Notes under the pieces: generated by a model | The model's input: only the letters and a program-made list of their open reading frames with translations | What the model was told of the DNA's origin: nothing | Databases searched by the model: none | Position numbers and translations under genes: made by a program | NCBI GenBank assembly: GCA_001789205.1 | Contig: MFYT01000070.1 | Coordinates: 1-64,000 of the forward strand | Length of the DNA: 64,000 nt | Origin: Candidatus Raymondbacteria bacterium RIFOXYA2_FULL_49_16 | GTDB lineage: Bacteria; Fibrobacterota; OXYB2-FULL-49-7; XYB2-FULL-49-35 | Direction: 5' to 3' | Shown: piece after piece, positions 37,054 through 45,974 of the stretch | How positions within the stretch are numbered: position 1 is the first letter of the stretch | Layout of the letters: every line of letters starts with the position of its first letter

Positions 37054-37773
37054 TTACTGTTGCAGCCGTAAGGGCAGCTCAAGGTCATTAGATTCCAGCA
37101 GTACCTTGTCCTGAAGAATGGTATGACATTGCCCATCAGCCGCGATTGTGCCATGAGAAATCAGGATGACGCGCGAACAGGTGTCCCAGACAAAATCCAG
37201 GTCGTGTGACACGATGATTCGGGTCATGGCCATGGAATTGAGCAGGGAAATGAGCTTTTTTCTGTTTCTCGGGTCAAGGTCAGACGTTGGTTCGTCAAGA
37301 ACAAGCATGGAAGGTTTCATCACAAGGATCGCGGCAATGGCAGCGAACCGTTTCTGGCCCTGCGAAAGGGTAAAGGGCGGTCTGTCGGCCAGATCACCGA
37401 GTCCAAGGTCATGCAGCGCGTCTTCAGCAGCATGATGGGCTGCGTGTTCATCCATGCCCAGGTTCAGGGGGCCAAAGAGCACATCGTCTATCACCCGTGG
37501 CATGAAGAGCATGTCGTCCGGGTTCTGGAACACCACGCCCACCTTTTTCCTGATATTCTCGAAGGATTTTTTTTCAACAGCAATCCCGTCAATGGCTACT
37601 GAACCGGAAGAGGGGAGAAGCACGCCGTTCAGATGGTTTACCAGCGTTGATTTTCCCGCGCCATTGGGGCCGATGATTCCAACGGTTTCGCCGGCGTTAA
37701 TGGACAGGGAGACGTTCGTCAAGGCAGAAACGCCGGTGGGGTAGGTGTAGGAGAGTGATTGGACGTTAATCAT
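37054..37773 (-). CDS. cbiO: CbiO-like ECF transporter ATPase (nickel/cobalt)
   Basis: About 239 residues from the ATG at 37773; upstream codons in this frame belong to another gene's end. Walker A GPNGAGKST, signature LSQGQKRFAAIA, Walker B SMLVLDEPTSDLD, switch His IVSHDLD. It is the last gene of the six-gene minus-strand operon that begins with cbiM at 42251. It is the expected motor for the CbiMN-CbiQ permease, although three genes of another transporter type stand between them. Confidence 0.85.
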   Translation of the reverse strand: MINVQSLSYTYPTGVSALTNVSLSINAGETVGIIGPNGAGKSTLVNHLNGVLLPSSGSVAIDGIAVEKKSFENIRKKVGVVFQNPDDMLFMPRVIDDVLFGPLNLGMDEHAAHHAAEDALHDLGLGDLADRPPFTLSQGQKRFAAIAAILVMKPSMLVLDEPTSDLDPRNRKKLISLLNSMAMTRIIVSHDLDFVWDTCSRVILISHGTIAADGQCHTILQDKVLLESNDLELPLRLQQ

Positions 37774-37816
37774 GGGTGGCGATCTTAATTTTTCACATTG
37801 ATGTAATGAGCATGAA

Positions 37817-38476
37817 TCACCCTGATTTTGCAATGATGCCCAGCGAAAGTTCATAGCGCGTATCCGCGCAGCGTGCAACATCAGGATTGTGTGTAACCAA
37901 CACAATCGTTGACTTCCGGACGTGGAGGGCCCTGAATATGTCCATGATTTCCATGGAACTCCGAGGGTCTAAATTGCCGGTTGGTTCATCCACCAGCAAT
38001 AACTCGGGATCATTTATTAACGCCCTTGCAATGGCGGTCTTTTGCCGCTGGCCCATGCTAAGCTCATCGGGCCTGTGCATGGCATGTTCATGCAGGCCGA
38101 CAAGCTCCAGTACATTAAACGCTTTTGCTTGAATGGCCTGGTTCTGTTCCTTTGCCGCAAAAAGCACATTTTCCAATACCGACAGATACGGAAAAAGATA
38201 GAACTCCTGAAACACCATTCCGACATGAGCCTGCCGCCATTTTGCCTTTTGGCTTTGAGTCATTCCCAAAACATCCGTATTGTCAATAGTCAGGCCCCCT
38301 CCATCAGGCTGCATGAGGCCGGAAAGGACCATTAAAAGCGTGCTCTTGCCGCTGCCGCTCGGTCCGGAAATTGCGACCCATTCCCCTTTTGACACTTCAA
38401 GATTGGCATTTTCCAATGCTTTTACAACCCGGCCATTTTTATTGAAGTATTTACTTAAATGTTCCGTTTTTATCAT
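37817..38476 (-). CDS. MacB/LolD-type ABC transporter ATPase
   Basis: 219 residues. Walker A GPSGSGKST, signature LSMGQRQKTAIARAL, Walker B LLLVDEPTGNLD, switch His VTHNPD. The short length and the LSMGQRQ/EPTGNLD motifs place it with LolD/MacB/FtsE ATPases, not with CbiO. It is adjacent (2 bp) to the FtsX-like permease. It lies inside a CbiMNQO operon. Confidence 0.88.
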   Translation of the reverse strand: MIKTEHLSKYFNKNGRVVKALENANLEVSKGEWVAISGPSGSGKSTLLMVLSGLMQPDGGGLTIDNTDVLGMTQSQKAKWRQAHVGMVFQEFYLFPYLSVLENVLFAAKEQNQAIQAKAFNVLELVGLHEHAMHRPDELSMGQRQKTAIARALINDPELLLVDEPTGNLDPRSSMEIMDIFRALHVRKSTIVLVTHNPDVARCADTRYELSLGIIAKSG

Positions 38477-38478
38477 AT

Positions 38479-39627
38479 TTAGCTTTCTCTGAATATTTTT
38501 GCAGGTTCAAGTCTTAACGCATAAAAAAGCGGTATGCAGCCAGACAGGACGCATATCAGCAATGCGGCGCCGGTGCAAAAGACAAGGCTTGGCCAGTTGA
38601 CCTGCATTCCGCTGATCATGGAGTCGGGCTTGAATAAAAGGCTGAAGAGTGTGCCGCCGGTAAAACCAAGCAGGCTTCCGGGTATTGCAAGGATGATGTT
38701 TTTCGTCAAGAAAATGGCGGCAATTGAGCTTGCCGGCCTGCCGACAGCCCGCATTATGGCGATTTCTCTCTGCCGTTCCCTGACTTCCATTATTCCCAGC
38801 ATGGTCAGAAACAAAAAGACAAAAAGCATGGCAACCTGCAAGAGACTGTAGAAATAATCGTCCGTGGCTTTTCTGGCCTTGTATCGAAGCAGGGCTATTT
38901 CCTTGAGTTGTATGACGATCAGATACGGATGGTCTTTTTGAATGGATGCCTCCATCTCTTTTATCTGTGATTCAACCCCCCCGATGCCGCAAAGGCATTC
39001 CAGCGCCTCGATACTGTTGATTTTTCCGGGTAATTTGAAAATCTCCTGGGCGTCTTCAAGGTTCATAAATACCTTGGCGTCATTGATGGTGCCGGACTGG
39101 GACATGATTTCATCAACCATGAAAGGCTTGCCGGCAATTGTGATTTGGTTCTTACCTTTGGCGTTCAAGGCCAAAGCAGCTTCGCTGCCAAGCCTGACCG
39201 TCCCTTTCGGAACAAGCTTAAACGGGTTTTCTGCACCCCGCGGGTTCTGGTATATCCCCTTATATTCCTTTTTACCGCTTATTATTACTTCGGTTCCGCT
39301 GTCCAGCGCAAGACGTTTTTCAAGGCACGCAAGATAATAGGTGGCTGCTATTGTCTTATTGGCAGAAATCTTTTGCGTGACAGACTGATCGAACAGAGGG
39401 ATGTCTTTTACGGCTGTATAATAGTCCAGCCTGTCGCCCTTTTCATGGAGGATCACAATGTTCTGGCCAAGGTTTTTCATAAGGATTTGCATGGTTCTGA
39501 TAGACGCCTTTGACGTTGTCTGGATAAAGGTAATGATTGAAAGCATGGAAAGCAGGAAAAAAATTACAATGATCGCCCGGACCCGGCGGAACGAGATCTC
39601 TTTCAAGACAACATAAAAAAGGTCCAT
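38479..39627 (-). CDS. MacB/FtsX-type ABC transporter permease
   Basis: About 382 residues from the ATG at 39627, which begins MDLFYVVLKEISFRRVRA followed by a transmembrane helix (IIVIFFLLSMLSIITFI). A ~220-residue periplasmic domain (39.5-38.9 kb) follows, then three C-terminal helices (the one near FLTMLGIMEVRERQREIAIMRAVG is diagnostic of FtsX/MacB permeases). The upstream frame is open to 39702 but overlaps the neighbouring gene. Probably a mechanotransmission-type exporter or lipoprotein-handling complex with the ATPase that follows. Confidence 0.8.
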   Translation of the reverse strand: MDLFYVVLKEISFRRVRAIIVIFFLLSMLSIITFIQTTSKASIRTMQILMKNLGQNIVILHEKGDRLDYYTAVKDIPLFDQSVTQKISANKTIAATYYLACLEKRLALDSGTEVIISGKKEYKGIYQNPRGAENPFKLVPKGTVRLGSEAALALNAKGKNQITIAGKPFMVDEIMSQSGTINDAKVFMNLEDAQEIFKLPGKINSIEALECLCGIGGVESQIKEMEASIQKDHPYLIVIQLKEIALLRYKARKATDDYFYSLLQVAMLFVFLFLTMLGIMEVRERQREIAIMRAVGRPASSIAAIFLTKNIILAIPGSLLGFTGGTLFSLLFKPDSMISGMQVNWPSLVFCTGAALLICVLSGCIPLFYALRLEPAKIFRES

Positions 39628-39655
39628 AATGACAGCTGCAGCGGCGTTAAAAGTT

Positions 39656-40414
39656 TTATTTCTCGAATCTGCCCATGAATATCCTTGGTATCTGGATCTC
39701 AATGTTCTCGGCCTCCCCCTGGACGGGGCGGTTCAGCAGGCTAGCGGCGTCGCATACCGCATCCATTGTCGGTATTTTGTTTTTCCATGCCCGTAAAACC
39801 ATGCCCCTTCCAAACAACAGGGCAATCAGGGTCTTGTCGTCCTTTTTAAAACCAAGGTTGTTTCGCAAAACCGTGTTATCGTCATCATCCAGGTCAATGT
39901 TGATAATTTCCATTTTAATGTCCAGCAGATCAGCAGAGGCCTTCTTGAACTGTTTTATTTGTTTAAATTCATCCTTGGAACAATGGCCCAAAATAACAAT
40001 ATCGTTCTTTAACAGAAATTTTTTTAATTTAATCAAGAAGGGATTCTTCGCAATCTTCTGGACTGTGACCAGGTCAGGGACGCCTTCTTTTTCAAAAAGG
40101 ACTTTACGGGACATGTTGAGAAGTCGGCAAGTCGTGACAGCGCTTCCCTCTATCGGCGGGACGGCGTTTTCAATAGAATACACCTCCACGGACAGTCCTG
40201 GCAGGTCTTTCAGTCGCAGTGCTTTATTTCGAAGATTGTTTGCGACAGAGTCGTAATGGTCAAACGAATCTTCAGGCACCAGGATTTCTAGCACAAACGG
40301 TTTATGAATGAAATAAACGGCAGAGTCCAGCTGAGTCAGAGACGTGAAGTCGCAGGCGCAGATCTGGACTGCAAATCCAAGAACAACAACAATTCGAAGC
40401 GATCCATTGATCAT
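39656..40414 (-). CDS. Secreted protein of unknown function in the ABC/ECF operon
   Basis: 252 residues with a signal peptide (SLRIVVVLGFAVQICA). The sequence ICAC at the cleavage region may be a lipobox, which would make it a lipoprotein. Two repeated alpha/beta segments are hinted at (DSAVYFIHKPFVLEILVPED early, then DIVILGHCSKDEFKQIKQF). A near-terminal DKTLIALLFGRGMVLRAW suggests a periplasmic thioredoxin- or peroxiredoxin-like fold, but I do not recognise a family. It lies 47 bp after cbiQ and 28 bp before the permease, so it probably serves the MacB-like complex. Confidence 0.5.
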   Translation of the reverse strand: MINGSLRIVVVLGFAVQICACDFTSLTQLDSAVYFIHKPFVLEILVPEDSFDHYDSVANNLRNKALRLKDLPGLSVEVYSIENAVPPIEGSAVTTCRLLNMSRKVLFEKEGVPDLVTVQKIAKNPFLIKLKKFLLKNDIVILGHCSKDEFKQIKQFKKASADLLDIKMEIINIDLDDDDNTVLRNNLGFKKDDKTLIALLFGRGMVLRAWKNKIPTMDAVCDAASLLNRPVQGEAENIEIQIPRIFMGRFEK

Positions 40415-40461
40415 ATATTAAAATATAAAAAATGTTATGGCAGCCATGCAGGGGCTGACCG

Positions 40462-41235
40462 TTAGAAAATGACTCTCATTATTAAAAACGATCCAATAGT
40501 AATTGTTGTAAACGCCGCATCAGCGGACCCGAAAGCCCTTTCAGCCTGGCAGCACGACACTGTTCCGTGAAACCCGCGCGAAAGCATGGCATCGTGGATG
40601 CGGGTTGCGCGGGCCATTGACCTGAGCAGAAGCGAACCAATGAGCCGCGCGGTCACGCCAATGCCTTTGCCTTTTCCGTTGAACGAACGCAGATCGCGCG
40701 CCTGTCTCATTGAGTGCGCTTCATCAGCAAGCACAAAAGTATACCTGTGCAGGAGCATTAGCTGCGTGGTGAACGCCTCGGGCGCATGCAGCTTTCTCAG
40801 GGCATGGCATATGTGATCAAACGGCATGCACGCGGCGATCGTCAGTATCGTGAGCACTGAAACCAGGGCCTTGAGAAGAATGACCAGACCGGAGATCGTG
40901 CCTGAACTGATCGTGAGGCCCGCGATTTCCAGAAGGGGCCTGCGATCGAAAAAGGGGTTTGCGGCTGCCGAAAGAAGGATAAACGGGGAAATGATCAGCA
41001 GCCGTTTTATAATCGGTTGAATGGGCACGCCCGATGCTGCGATCAGGAACAGCGGTATTGCCGCAAACACAAGAACACCGGTCAGATCAAATTTCGGGAC
41101 AGATATGAGCAGCATTGTGTACATGAACCATGAAACCAGTACGGCGCGGGCATCAAGGCGCGCAAAAAAGGACACGGGATGGGCATGGCTGTGGCCGTGG
41201 TGGCTGTGAAGAAGTGCCTCTTTTATTGCTGTCAT
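40462..41235 (-). CDS. cbiQ: CbiQ-like ECF transporter T component
   Basis: 257 residues with about 5-6 membrane helices. The coupling motifs of T components are visible: SMRQARDLRSFNG and SMARATRIHDAMLSRGF (the two A-R-G type helices that bind CbiO). The N-terminus is His-rich (HSHHGHSHAH), typical of nickel/cobalt systems. Its ATG overlaps the stop of cbiM by 4 bp (ATGA). Confidence 0.88.
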   Translation of the reverse strand: MTAIKEALLHSHHGHSHAHPVSFFARLDARAVLVSWFMYTMLLISVPKFDLTGVLVFAAIPLFLIAASGVPIQPIIKRLLIISPFILLSAAANPFFDRRPLLEIAGLTISSGTISGLVILLKALVSVLTILTIAACMPFDHICHALRKLHAPEAFTTQLMLLHRYTFVLADEAHSMRQARDLRSFNGKGKGIGVTARLIGSLLLRSMARATRIHDAMLSRGFHGTVSCCQAERAFGSADAAFTTITIGSFLIMRVIF

Positions 41236-42251
41236 GCGTGTCCGTGGGTTTTTGTTCTGCGCCGGATAATATACCCCATGCAGCCTGCAAGCGCAAGCAC
41301 CATGACACTGCCCGCAATCCCCGAGACGGATGTACCTGCAGATACAACAGAGCTGTTTTTATCAGTTTCTGTTCCGGTTGCCGTAGCCCTGAAAGAATAG
41401 TCCGGTAAAAAGGCCAGCTTTCCCTGTATCGCCTCAAGCCGCGAGGTAATGACGTTTGTTCTGCCTTCCAATTCCTCTTTGCCGGTCACCTTTGCCATGG
41501 ACCATTCAAGCCCATCCGGGTGTGATGAGGCGAACCATGAGACCATGCCGCCAACCACAAGTGCCAGGATGATAAAAGGGACGATAATATTTCTGCCCAT
41601 ATTCTGGCCGGTTGCACCTGACAATAATGATGGCTGTGCTTTGCGAACAAATGAAAGTACGCTGAATACAACCAGGCCTTCAACCAGGCCTATGCAAAAA
41701 TGAATGGGGAGCATGAAAAGAACAAAGGTCTTGAAGGGCAGCTCGGTAATGCCGGATAAAACGGTCTCTAAAATTACAGATGATGCACCCATGAGCAATC
41801 CAATATCAGCGGCAATGAAACTGGCAAGGGCCAGCCGTCCTTTGTTTTCCATGTTTCCGGCAATGGGCTTGAATATGAGTGGATATGCAATGAAAGCAGG
41901 AAAAAAGGCAAGATTAAAGATATTACATCCAAGGGCAAGCAGGCCGCCATCGGCAAAAAAGAGGCATTGTATGGTCAGCACAGAAGCCAGCGTCAGAAAT
42001 GCCCTGTACGGTCCCAGAAGCGCTGCTAATAGCAGGCCGCCGCCGATGTGGCCTGACGAACCGGTGCCGGGAATGGTGAAGTTGATCATCTGCGCGGCAA
42101 AAATAAAAGCGCCGGTGACCGCCATGAGCGGGGTTTTAAATGTATCTTCGTCTTCGCGTATTTTTTTCGCTGAATAAGCGATCAGGCCGCCGGAAACAGC
42201 CCAGAAAGCGCCACCGACAACAGGATTTAATAATGCGTCTGACATGTGCAT
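41232..42251 (-). CDS. cbiM: CbiM-type nickel/cobalt ECF S component with C-terminal PDGLE/CbiN-like domain
   Basis: About 339 residues from the ATG at 42251, which gives the canonical N-terminus MHMSDALLNP. In CbiM/NikM the N-terminal amine and His2 bind the metal. The signature GTGSSGHIGGGLLAALLGP follows near residue 75. From about residue 225 there is an extra helix-loop-helix with SSHPDGLEWSMAKV, the PDGLE motif of CbiN/NikN-like subunits, so this is a CbiMN or NikMN-type fusion. It is the first gene of its operon and divergent from the 42462 operon; 210 bp lie between them. Confidence 0.9.
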   Translation of the reverse strand: MHMSDALLNPVVGGAFWAVSGGLIAYSAKKIREDEDTFKTPLMAVTGAFIFAAQMINFTIPGTGSSGHIGGGLLLAALLGPYRAFLTLASVLTIQCLFFADGGLLALGCNIFNLAFFPAFIAYPLIFKPIAGNMENKGRLALASFIAADIGLLMGASSVILETVLSGITELPFKTFVLFMLPIHFCIGLVEGLVVFSVLSFVRKAQPSLLSGATGQNMGRNIIVPFIILALVVGGMVSWFASSHPDGLEWSMAKVTGKEELEGRTNVITSRLEAIQGKLAFLPDYSFRATATGTETDKNSSVVSAGTSVSGIAGSVMVLALAGCMGYIIRRRTKTHGHA

Positions 42252-42345
42252 GGTATCGGTTCCTTGTACTGAATGTCTAAAAGATAATAATCGCAAAGGC
42301 CGGCCATTAACCGAGACCCTTACTGTCATAATAGAATGGGATTAT

Positions 42346-42364
42346 CGAATAATAAAAATATTCG
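42346..42364. promoter_or_regulatory. Palindrome between the divergent nickel/cobalt and zinc-type operons
   Basis: CGAATA (42346-42351) and TATTCG (42359-42364) are inverted repeats 7 nt apart in the intergenic region. Immediately downstream is GTGCTAC (42364-42370), the same heptamer as in the palindrome at 51486-51512. It could be an operator for either or both operons. Confidence 0.35.
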
Positions 42365-42461
42365 TGCTACTAATGACGCAAGTTTGTTTTTCAAGAAGAG
42401 TTGCGATAAGGGTGGAATATTGAAACAAGTAATCCAGAATTGCTATATTGTATATAATTTT

Positions 42462-42887
42462 ATGAAAACAAAACGGTTGTCATTTTCTTATAGCGGCAGC
42501 ATCTTTCGCGGGCCTATCATCCGGATCGTACTGTTCTTTTTTGTTATATTCTATCCTACCTTTGTTTTTCTCAATCCGGATATTTTTCCAGTTTTAGTTC
42601 ACGAACGTGTTTTCCACCACAAGGGAAGTGAAATTAACCACGGCCATGCCGACCAGTCCATCCACGCCTTTTACCGGCATGCGTCTAATAGCTCCAAGCA
42701 AGCAGCACTCAATACACCTGTAAAGATTTTACTTGTTTATTTATTCGTATTGAACATGGTATATGCTTTTGCAAAAGCATTGCCGCTTGTAGCAGTTGTT
42801 TTTACATGTTTCATTCTGCTGTTCTGGCAAAAAACCCCCGAATTAGTTCTTGTTAATCCCCGGTCCCGTTCACCGCCGAGTTTATAA
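42462..42887 (+). CDS. Small membrane protein with His-rich periplasmic loop
   Basis: About 141 residues from the ATG at 42462; I do not recognise a family. Two hydrophobic segments (IIRIVLFFFVIFYPTFVFL and VKILLVYLFVLNMVYAFA...AVVFTCFILLFW) flank a loop with HHKGSEINHGHADQSIHAFYRH, which holds seven His plus Glu and Asp. This is a likely transition-metal ligand set. It is the first gene of a plus-strand set with an outer-membrane protein, a ZnuA-like binding protein and a ZnuB-like permease, so a role in metal handling is inferred. Confidence 0.55.
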   Translation: MKTKRLSFSYSGSIFRGPIIRIVLFFFVIFYPTFVFLNPDIFPVLVHERVFHHKGSEINHGHADQSIHAFYRHASNSSKQAALNTPVKILLVYLFVLNMVYAFAKALPLVAVVFTCFILLFWQKTPELVLVNPRSRSPPSL

Positions 42888-42987
42888 AGACAATTCACCA
42901 GATTTCTGACAGGGACAACCGCAATAATTGATATGCGGATATCCCTGTTGTGATGCCGAACCAACGATTCAAAAAAGAGGTGTATTT

Positions 42988-44070
42988 ATGGTTTTTCCAG
43001 CGTTTTTTGTTTTTATGCTGAGCTTTCTATTTGTTTCGGACGGAATTGCTCAGTCGTTTCAGGGAGGCGCGGTCACTCAGTCAAAAATGAACCCTGCGAT
43101 CGCGGCTGTCGGCGAGTTCGAGGCATCGGCAAGCGATGACAAATCCCTCGCGCACCCCCATCAACTGCGTTTTCTTGGCGGAGACCTTGATATCTATGCT
43201 TATGTCGATCCTTACTTTAAAGCAGAAATGGTTATTTGCCTTCATCATAAACACGCAGGTTTTGAAGAGGCTTATCTCGAAAGCATGACACTGCCTGCGG
43301 GTCTTAAACTCAGGATAGGAAAATTCAAGGCGCCATTCGGCAAGTGGAACACGGTTCATGGCCATGCGCTCCCGGTCATCAACATGCCCGCATGCTGGGA
43401 ACGGGTGTTCGGAGAAGACGGCCTGAATGAATCAGGCATTGCCGTTTCGGAGATGATACCGTTTCTGCCAACATACCACGAAATCATAGGCCTGGCCCTC
43501 AACGGCGAAAACCAGACAGCTTTCAACGGGGCCGCTACAAGGGACCTTCTCTATATGGGACATCTGAAGAACTTTTTTGAACTGGGAGGGTACCGCACGC
43601 TGGAAATAGGGATATCCCATGCAAGAGGCCGTAATAACAATATCAACAGCCCGAGGCTTTACACCAATGTTACCGGCGCCAACGCAATATTCCAATGGAA
43701 GAATTCCATGCTTCCCTTGGAACGCGCATTCACGCTTTGGAGCGAGATCTATTATAACCAGCGGGACACATTGGATGTTGATGACGTTCAGAAGACGCAT
43801 ATTTCGACGGGGTATTTTATACTGGGCAAGCTTCAGTTTTTAAAAAGATGGTATGCAACGTGCATGTACGATTATTCAGGCGACCCCGTTAATACAGGTG
43901 AAATCATAAGAAACGTCAGCACCGGGGTTTCGTTTCAGCCTTCTGAATTCTCGGAAATCAAACTTGAATACAGGCGGACCATGAGTGACCGTAGCGAGCA
44001 AGACCCCATTAACGAATTAAAGGCAATGGTTGTGTTCACCATCGGCGCCCACGGTCCGCATGCATTCTAA
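42988..44070 (+). CDS. Outer-membrane beta-barrel protein linked to metal uptake
   Basis: About 360 residues from the ATG at 42988 (AAAAAGAGGTGT upstream). It has a signal peptide ending GIAQS, then alternating strand patterns and a terminal Phe (GAHGPHAF), as in outer-membrane barrels. Conserved-looking segments are LRIGKFKAPFGKWNTVHGHALP and the repeated GY-LGKLQFLKRWY. It resembles porin-like proteins located next to Znu-type transporters; several His-rich patches (LHHKHAGFEE) are visible. It ends 16 bp before the ZnuA-like start. Confidence 0.6.
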   Translation: MVFPAFFVFMLSFLFVSDGIAQSFQGGAVTQSKMNPAIAAVGEFEASASDDKSLAHPHQLRFLGGDLDIYAYVDPYFKAEMVICLHHKHAGFEEAYLESMTLPAGLKLRIGKFKAPFGKWNTVHGHALPVINMPACWERVFGEDGLNESGIAVSEMIPFLPTYHEIIGLALNGENQTAFNGAATRDLLYMGHLKNFFELGGYRTLEIGISHARGRNNNINSPRLYTNVTGANAIFQWKNSMLPLERAFTLWSEIYYNQRDTLDVDDVQKTHISTGYFILGKLQFLKRWYATCMYDYSGDPVNTGEIIRNVSTGVSFQPSEFSEIKLEYRRTMSDRSEQDPINELKAMVVFTIGAHGPHAF

Positions 44071-44086
44071 AACCAAGGAGAAAACA

Positions 44087-45097
44087 ATGAAATACGCAAT
44101 ATGCCTGTTAGGAATTTTTGCTTTTTGCATCAATGCACACGCTGGAAAGCTCAGGGTCATCGCGACTTTTCCGGACCTGCAATGGGCGGCAGAGCAGATT
44201 GGAAAAGACGAGATCACCGTCGAGGCGCTTGGACAGGGCAATCAAGACCCTCATCATGTGGACGCTAAACCTTCGTTCATGCTCAAATTGAACAAGGCGG
44301 ATATTTTCATCCAGAACGGAATGGAACAGGAAATCGGCTGGGTGCCTCCGTTACTTGAGGGTGCGCGCAACGCAAAAATATTAAAAGGTTCGCCGGGTTT
44401 TATCGATGTTTCCAAAGGTATTCCGGCAAAAGAGGTCCCCGTGACCCTTGACCGCAGTCTTGGCGATGTCCACCCCGGGGGTAACCCGCATTTTTTAATC
44501 GATCCGGGCTGCATGCTTGTTGTTTTCGATAATATTTGCGAAGGATTTGAGAACAACAGGCCCGAAAAACAGGAATACTTCAGGAACAACCTTTCCGTTT
44601 CAAAAAAGGCCCTTCTTGCCAGGATTGTTGGAGAGGCCCTTGTCACGGCGCTTGGGACCGACGAGGCGCAGCGTTTTCTTATGTCAGGTGATCTTGAACG
44701 TTCATTGAACGAAAACACCCTGCCTGCGCCGCTGGGCGGATGGCTGTTGAAGGCGCGGCCGTTAAAGGGAACCAAGATCATCTGTTACCACCAGTCATGG
44801 AAATATTTTACCGATCGTTTTGGTTTGAATATAGTGGGATATCTGGAGCCGAAACCGGGCATACCGCCAAGTCCGGCCCATCTGCTGCAGGTAAAAAACA
44901 GGATCATAGGCGAAAAAATCCCCCTGATAATCACCGATACGTATAATAGCCCCAAAACAGGTGAAAAATTGGAGGAACTGACAGGGGCAAGGGCGCTTTG
45001 GCTGCCCAATCTGGTCAGGGGCGCTGCTCATATAAAAACGTACGATGAACTTATTGAAAACAACCTGAATGAAATGCTGAAAGCATTATCAAAATAA
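44087..45097 (+). CDS. znuA: ZnuA-like metal ABC transporter substrate-binding protein
   Basis: About 336 residues from the ATG at 44087 (AAGGAGAAAACA). The signal peptide is KYAICLLGIFAFCINAHA. Ligand positions of cluster A-I (PF01297) proteins are intact: DPHHVDAKPS (His), GGNPHFLID (His), CYHQSWKYF (His) and IITDTYNSPKTG (Asp). It lacks the long His/Asp-rich loop of classical ZnuA. Specificity for Zn, Mn or Fe cannot be read from sequence; zinc is the default guess. Confidence 0.85.
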   Translation: MKYAICLLGIFAFCINAHAGKLRVIATFPDLQWAAEQIGKDEITVEALGQGNQDPHHVDAKPSFMLKLNKADIFIQNGMEQEIGWVPPLLEGARNAKILKGSPGFIDVSKGIPAKEVPVTLDRSLGDVHPGGNPHFLIDPGCMLVVFDNICEGFENNRPEKQEYFRNNLSVSKKALLARIVGEALVTALGTDEAQRFLMSGDLERSLNENTLPAPLGGWLLKARPLKGTKIICYHQSWKYFTDRFGLNIVGYLEPKPGIPPSPAHLLQVKNRIIGEKIPLIITDTYNSPKTGEKLEELTGARALWLPNLVRGAAHIKTYDELIENNLNEMLKALSK

Positions 45098-45110
45098 GAA
45101 AGGCGGAAAA

Positions 45111-45935
45111 ATGGAAGTGATCATCTTCATGCTGCCCGCGTTTATGGCAGCCCTTGTTATCGCGGGCATTCATTGCTATCTTGGACTGCATATTGTTTCA
45201 CGGGGCATCATTTTTATCGATCTGTCCCTTGCGCAGATCGCGGCCCTGGGCTATGCAATTGCCCTTATCCTTGGTTACCATATCGGAGACTGGCAGGCCA
45301 TATTCATGGCGCTTGTTTTTGCCGTGATAGGTTCATTGCTTTTCAGCTATGCCCAGCCGCTCGAGCGACGCATTCCTCTGGAGGCCGTCATAGGCATCGG
45401 ATATGTCGTTGCCGCCGCTGCAGCGGTTCTTGTGCTTTCGTTTTCTTCGTCTGGCACAGAGGACTTTGAAAAACTCGCCATGGGGAACATCCTTGTGGTC
45501 TCCTGGCATGACATCACGAAAACAATCGTCATTTACGCCGGCGTCGGCCTGCTTCATTGGTTTTATAGAAAGAAATTCATGGAAGCAACCTTCAACAGGG
45601 CATGCACACGATCGAAATTGTGGGATTTCTTGTTTTATTTATCGCTGGGAGTGGTGGTCACCTATTCAGTGGCAATAGCAGGGGTGCTTCTGGTTTTCAG
45701 CTACCTGGTTATTCCGGCCGTATGTGCGCTTATTTTCTGTGATACGATAAAAACCCGCCTGATATGCGGGTGGCTTGTCGGTTTTATAATATCGGCCCTG
45801 GGCCTGTTGATCTCATTCAAATTCGACCTTCCAACTGCGCCGGCCATAACGGTCTGTTTTGGGATATTGTTCATTGTTATTGCGCTTGCCGGCTTGAAGA
45901 TGGGCAGATATAATGGCAATGGGGCCTGTCGGTAA
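45111..45935 (+). CDS. znuB: ZnuB-like metal ABC transporter permease
   Basis: 274 residues with about eight membrane helices. SLAQIAALGYAIALILGYH and the later VLLVFSYLVIPAVCALIF fit the ABC-3 family (ZnuB/MntB/SitC). It starts 13 bp after znuA. No ZnuC-type ATPase is encoded next to it; the gene after it is convergent. Confidence 0.87.
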   Translation: MEVIIFMLPAFMAALVIAGIHCYLGLHIVSRGIIFIDLSLAQIAALGYAIALILGYHIGDWQAIFMALVFAVIGSLLFSYAQPLERRIPLEAVIGIGYVVAAAAAVLVLSFSSSGTEDFEKLAMGNILVVSWHDITKTIVIYAGVGLLHWFYRKKFMEATFNRACTRSKLWDFLFYLSLGVVVTYSVAIAGVLLVFSYLVIPAVCALIFCDTIKTRLICGWLVGFIISALGLLISFKFDLPTAPAITVCFGILFIVIALAGLKMGRYNGNGACR

Positions 45936-45974
45936 TGCTGGAAAGGTGTTAAAGGAAACTGGCCGTAAAGAGCC

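Noticed and set aside
37038-37066. Terminator after the CbiO gene (GGCTGC/GCAGCC)
   Set aside because: The loop is 16-17 nt and the 3' side has no T-run, so it is too weak to list.
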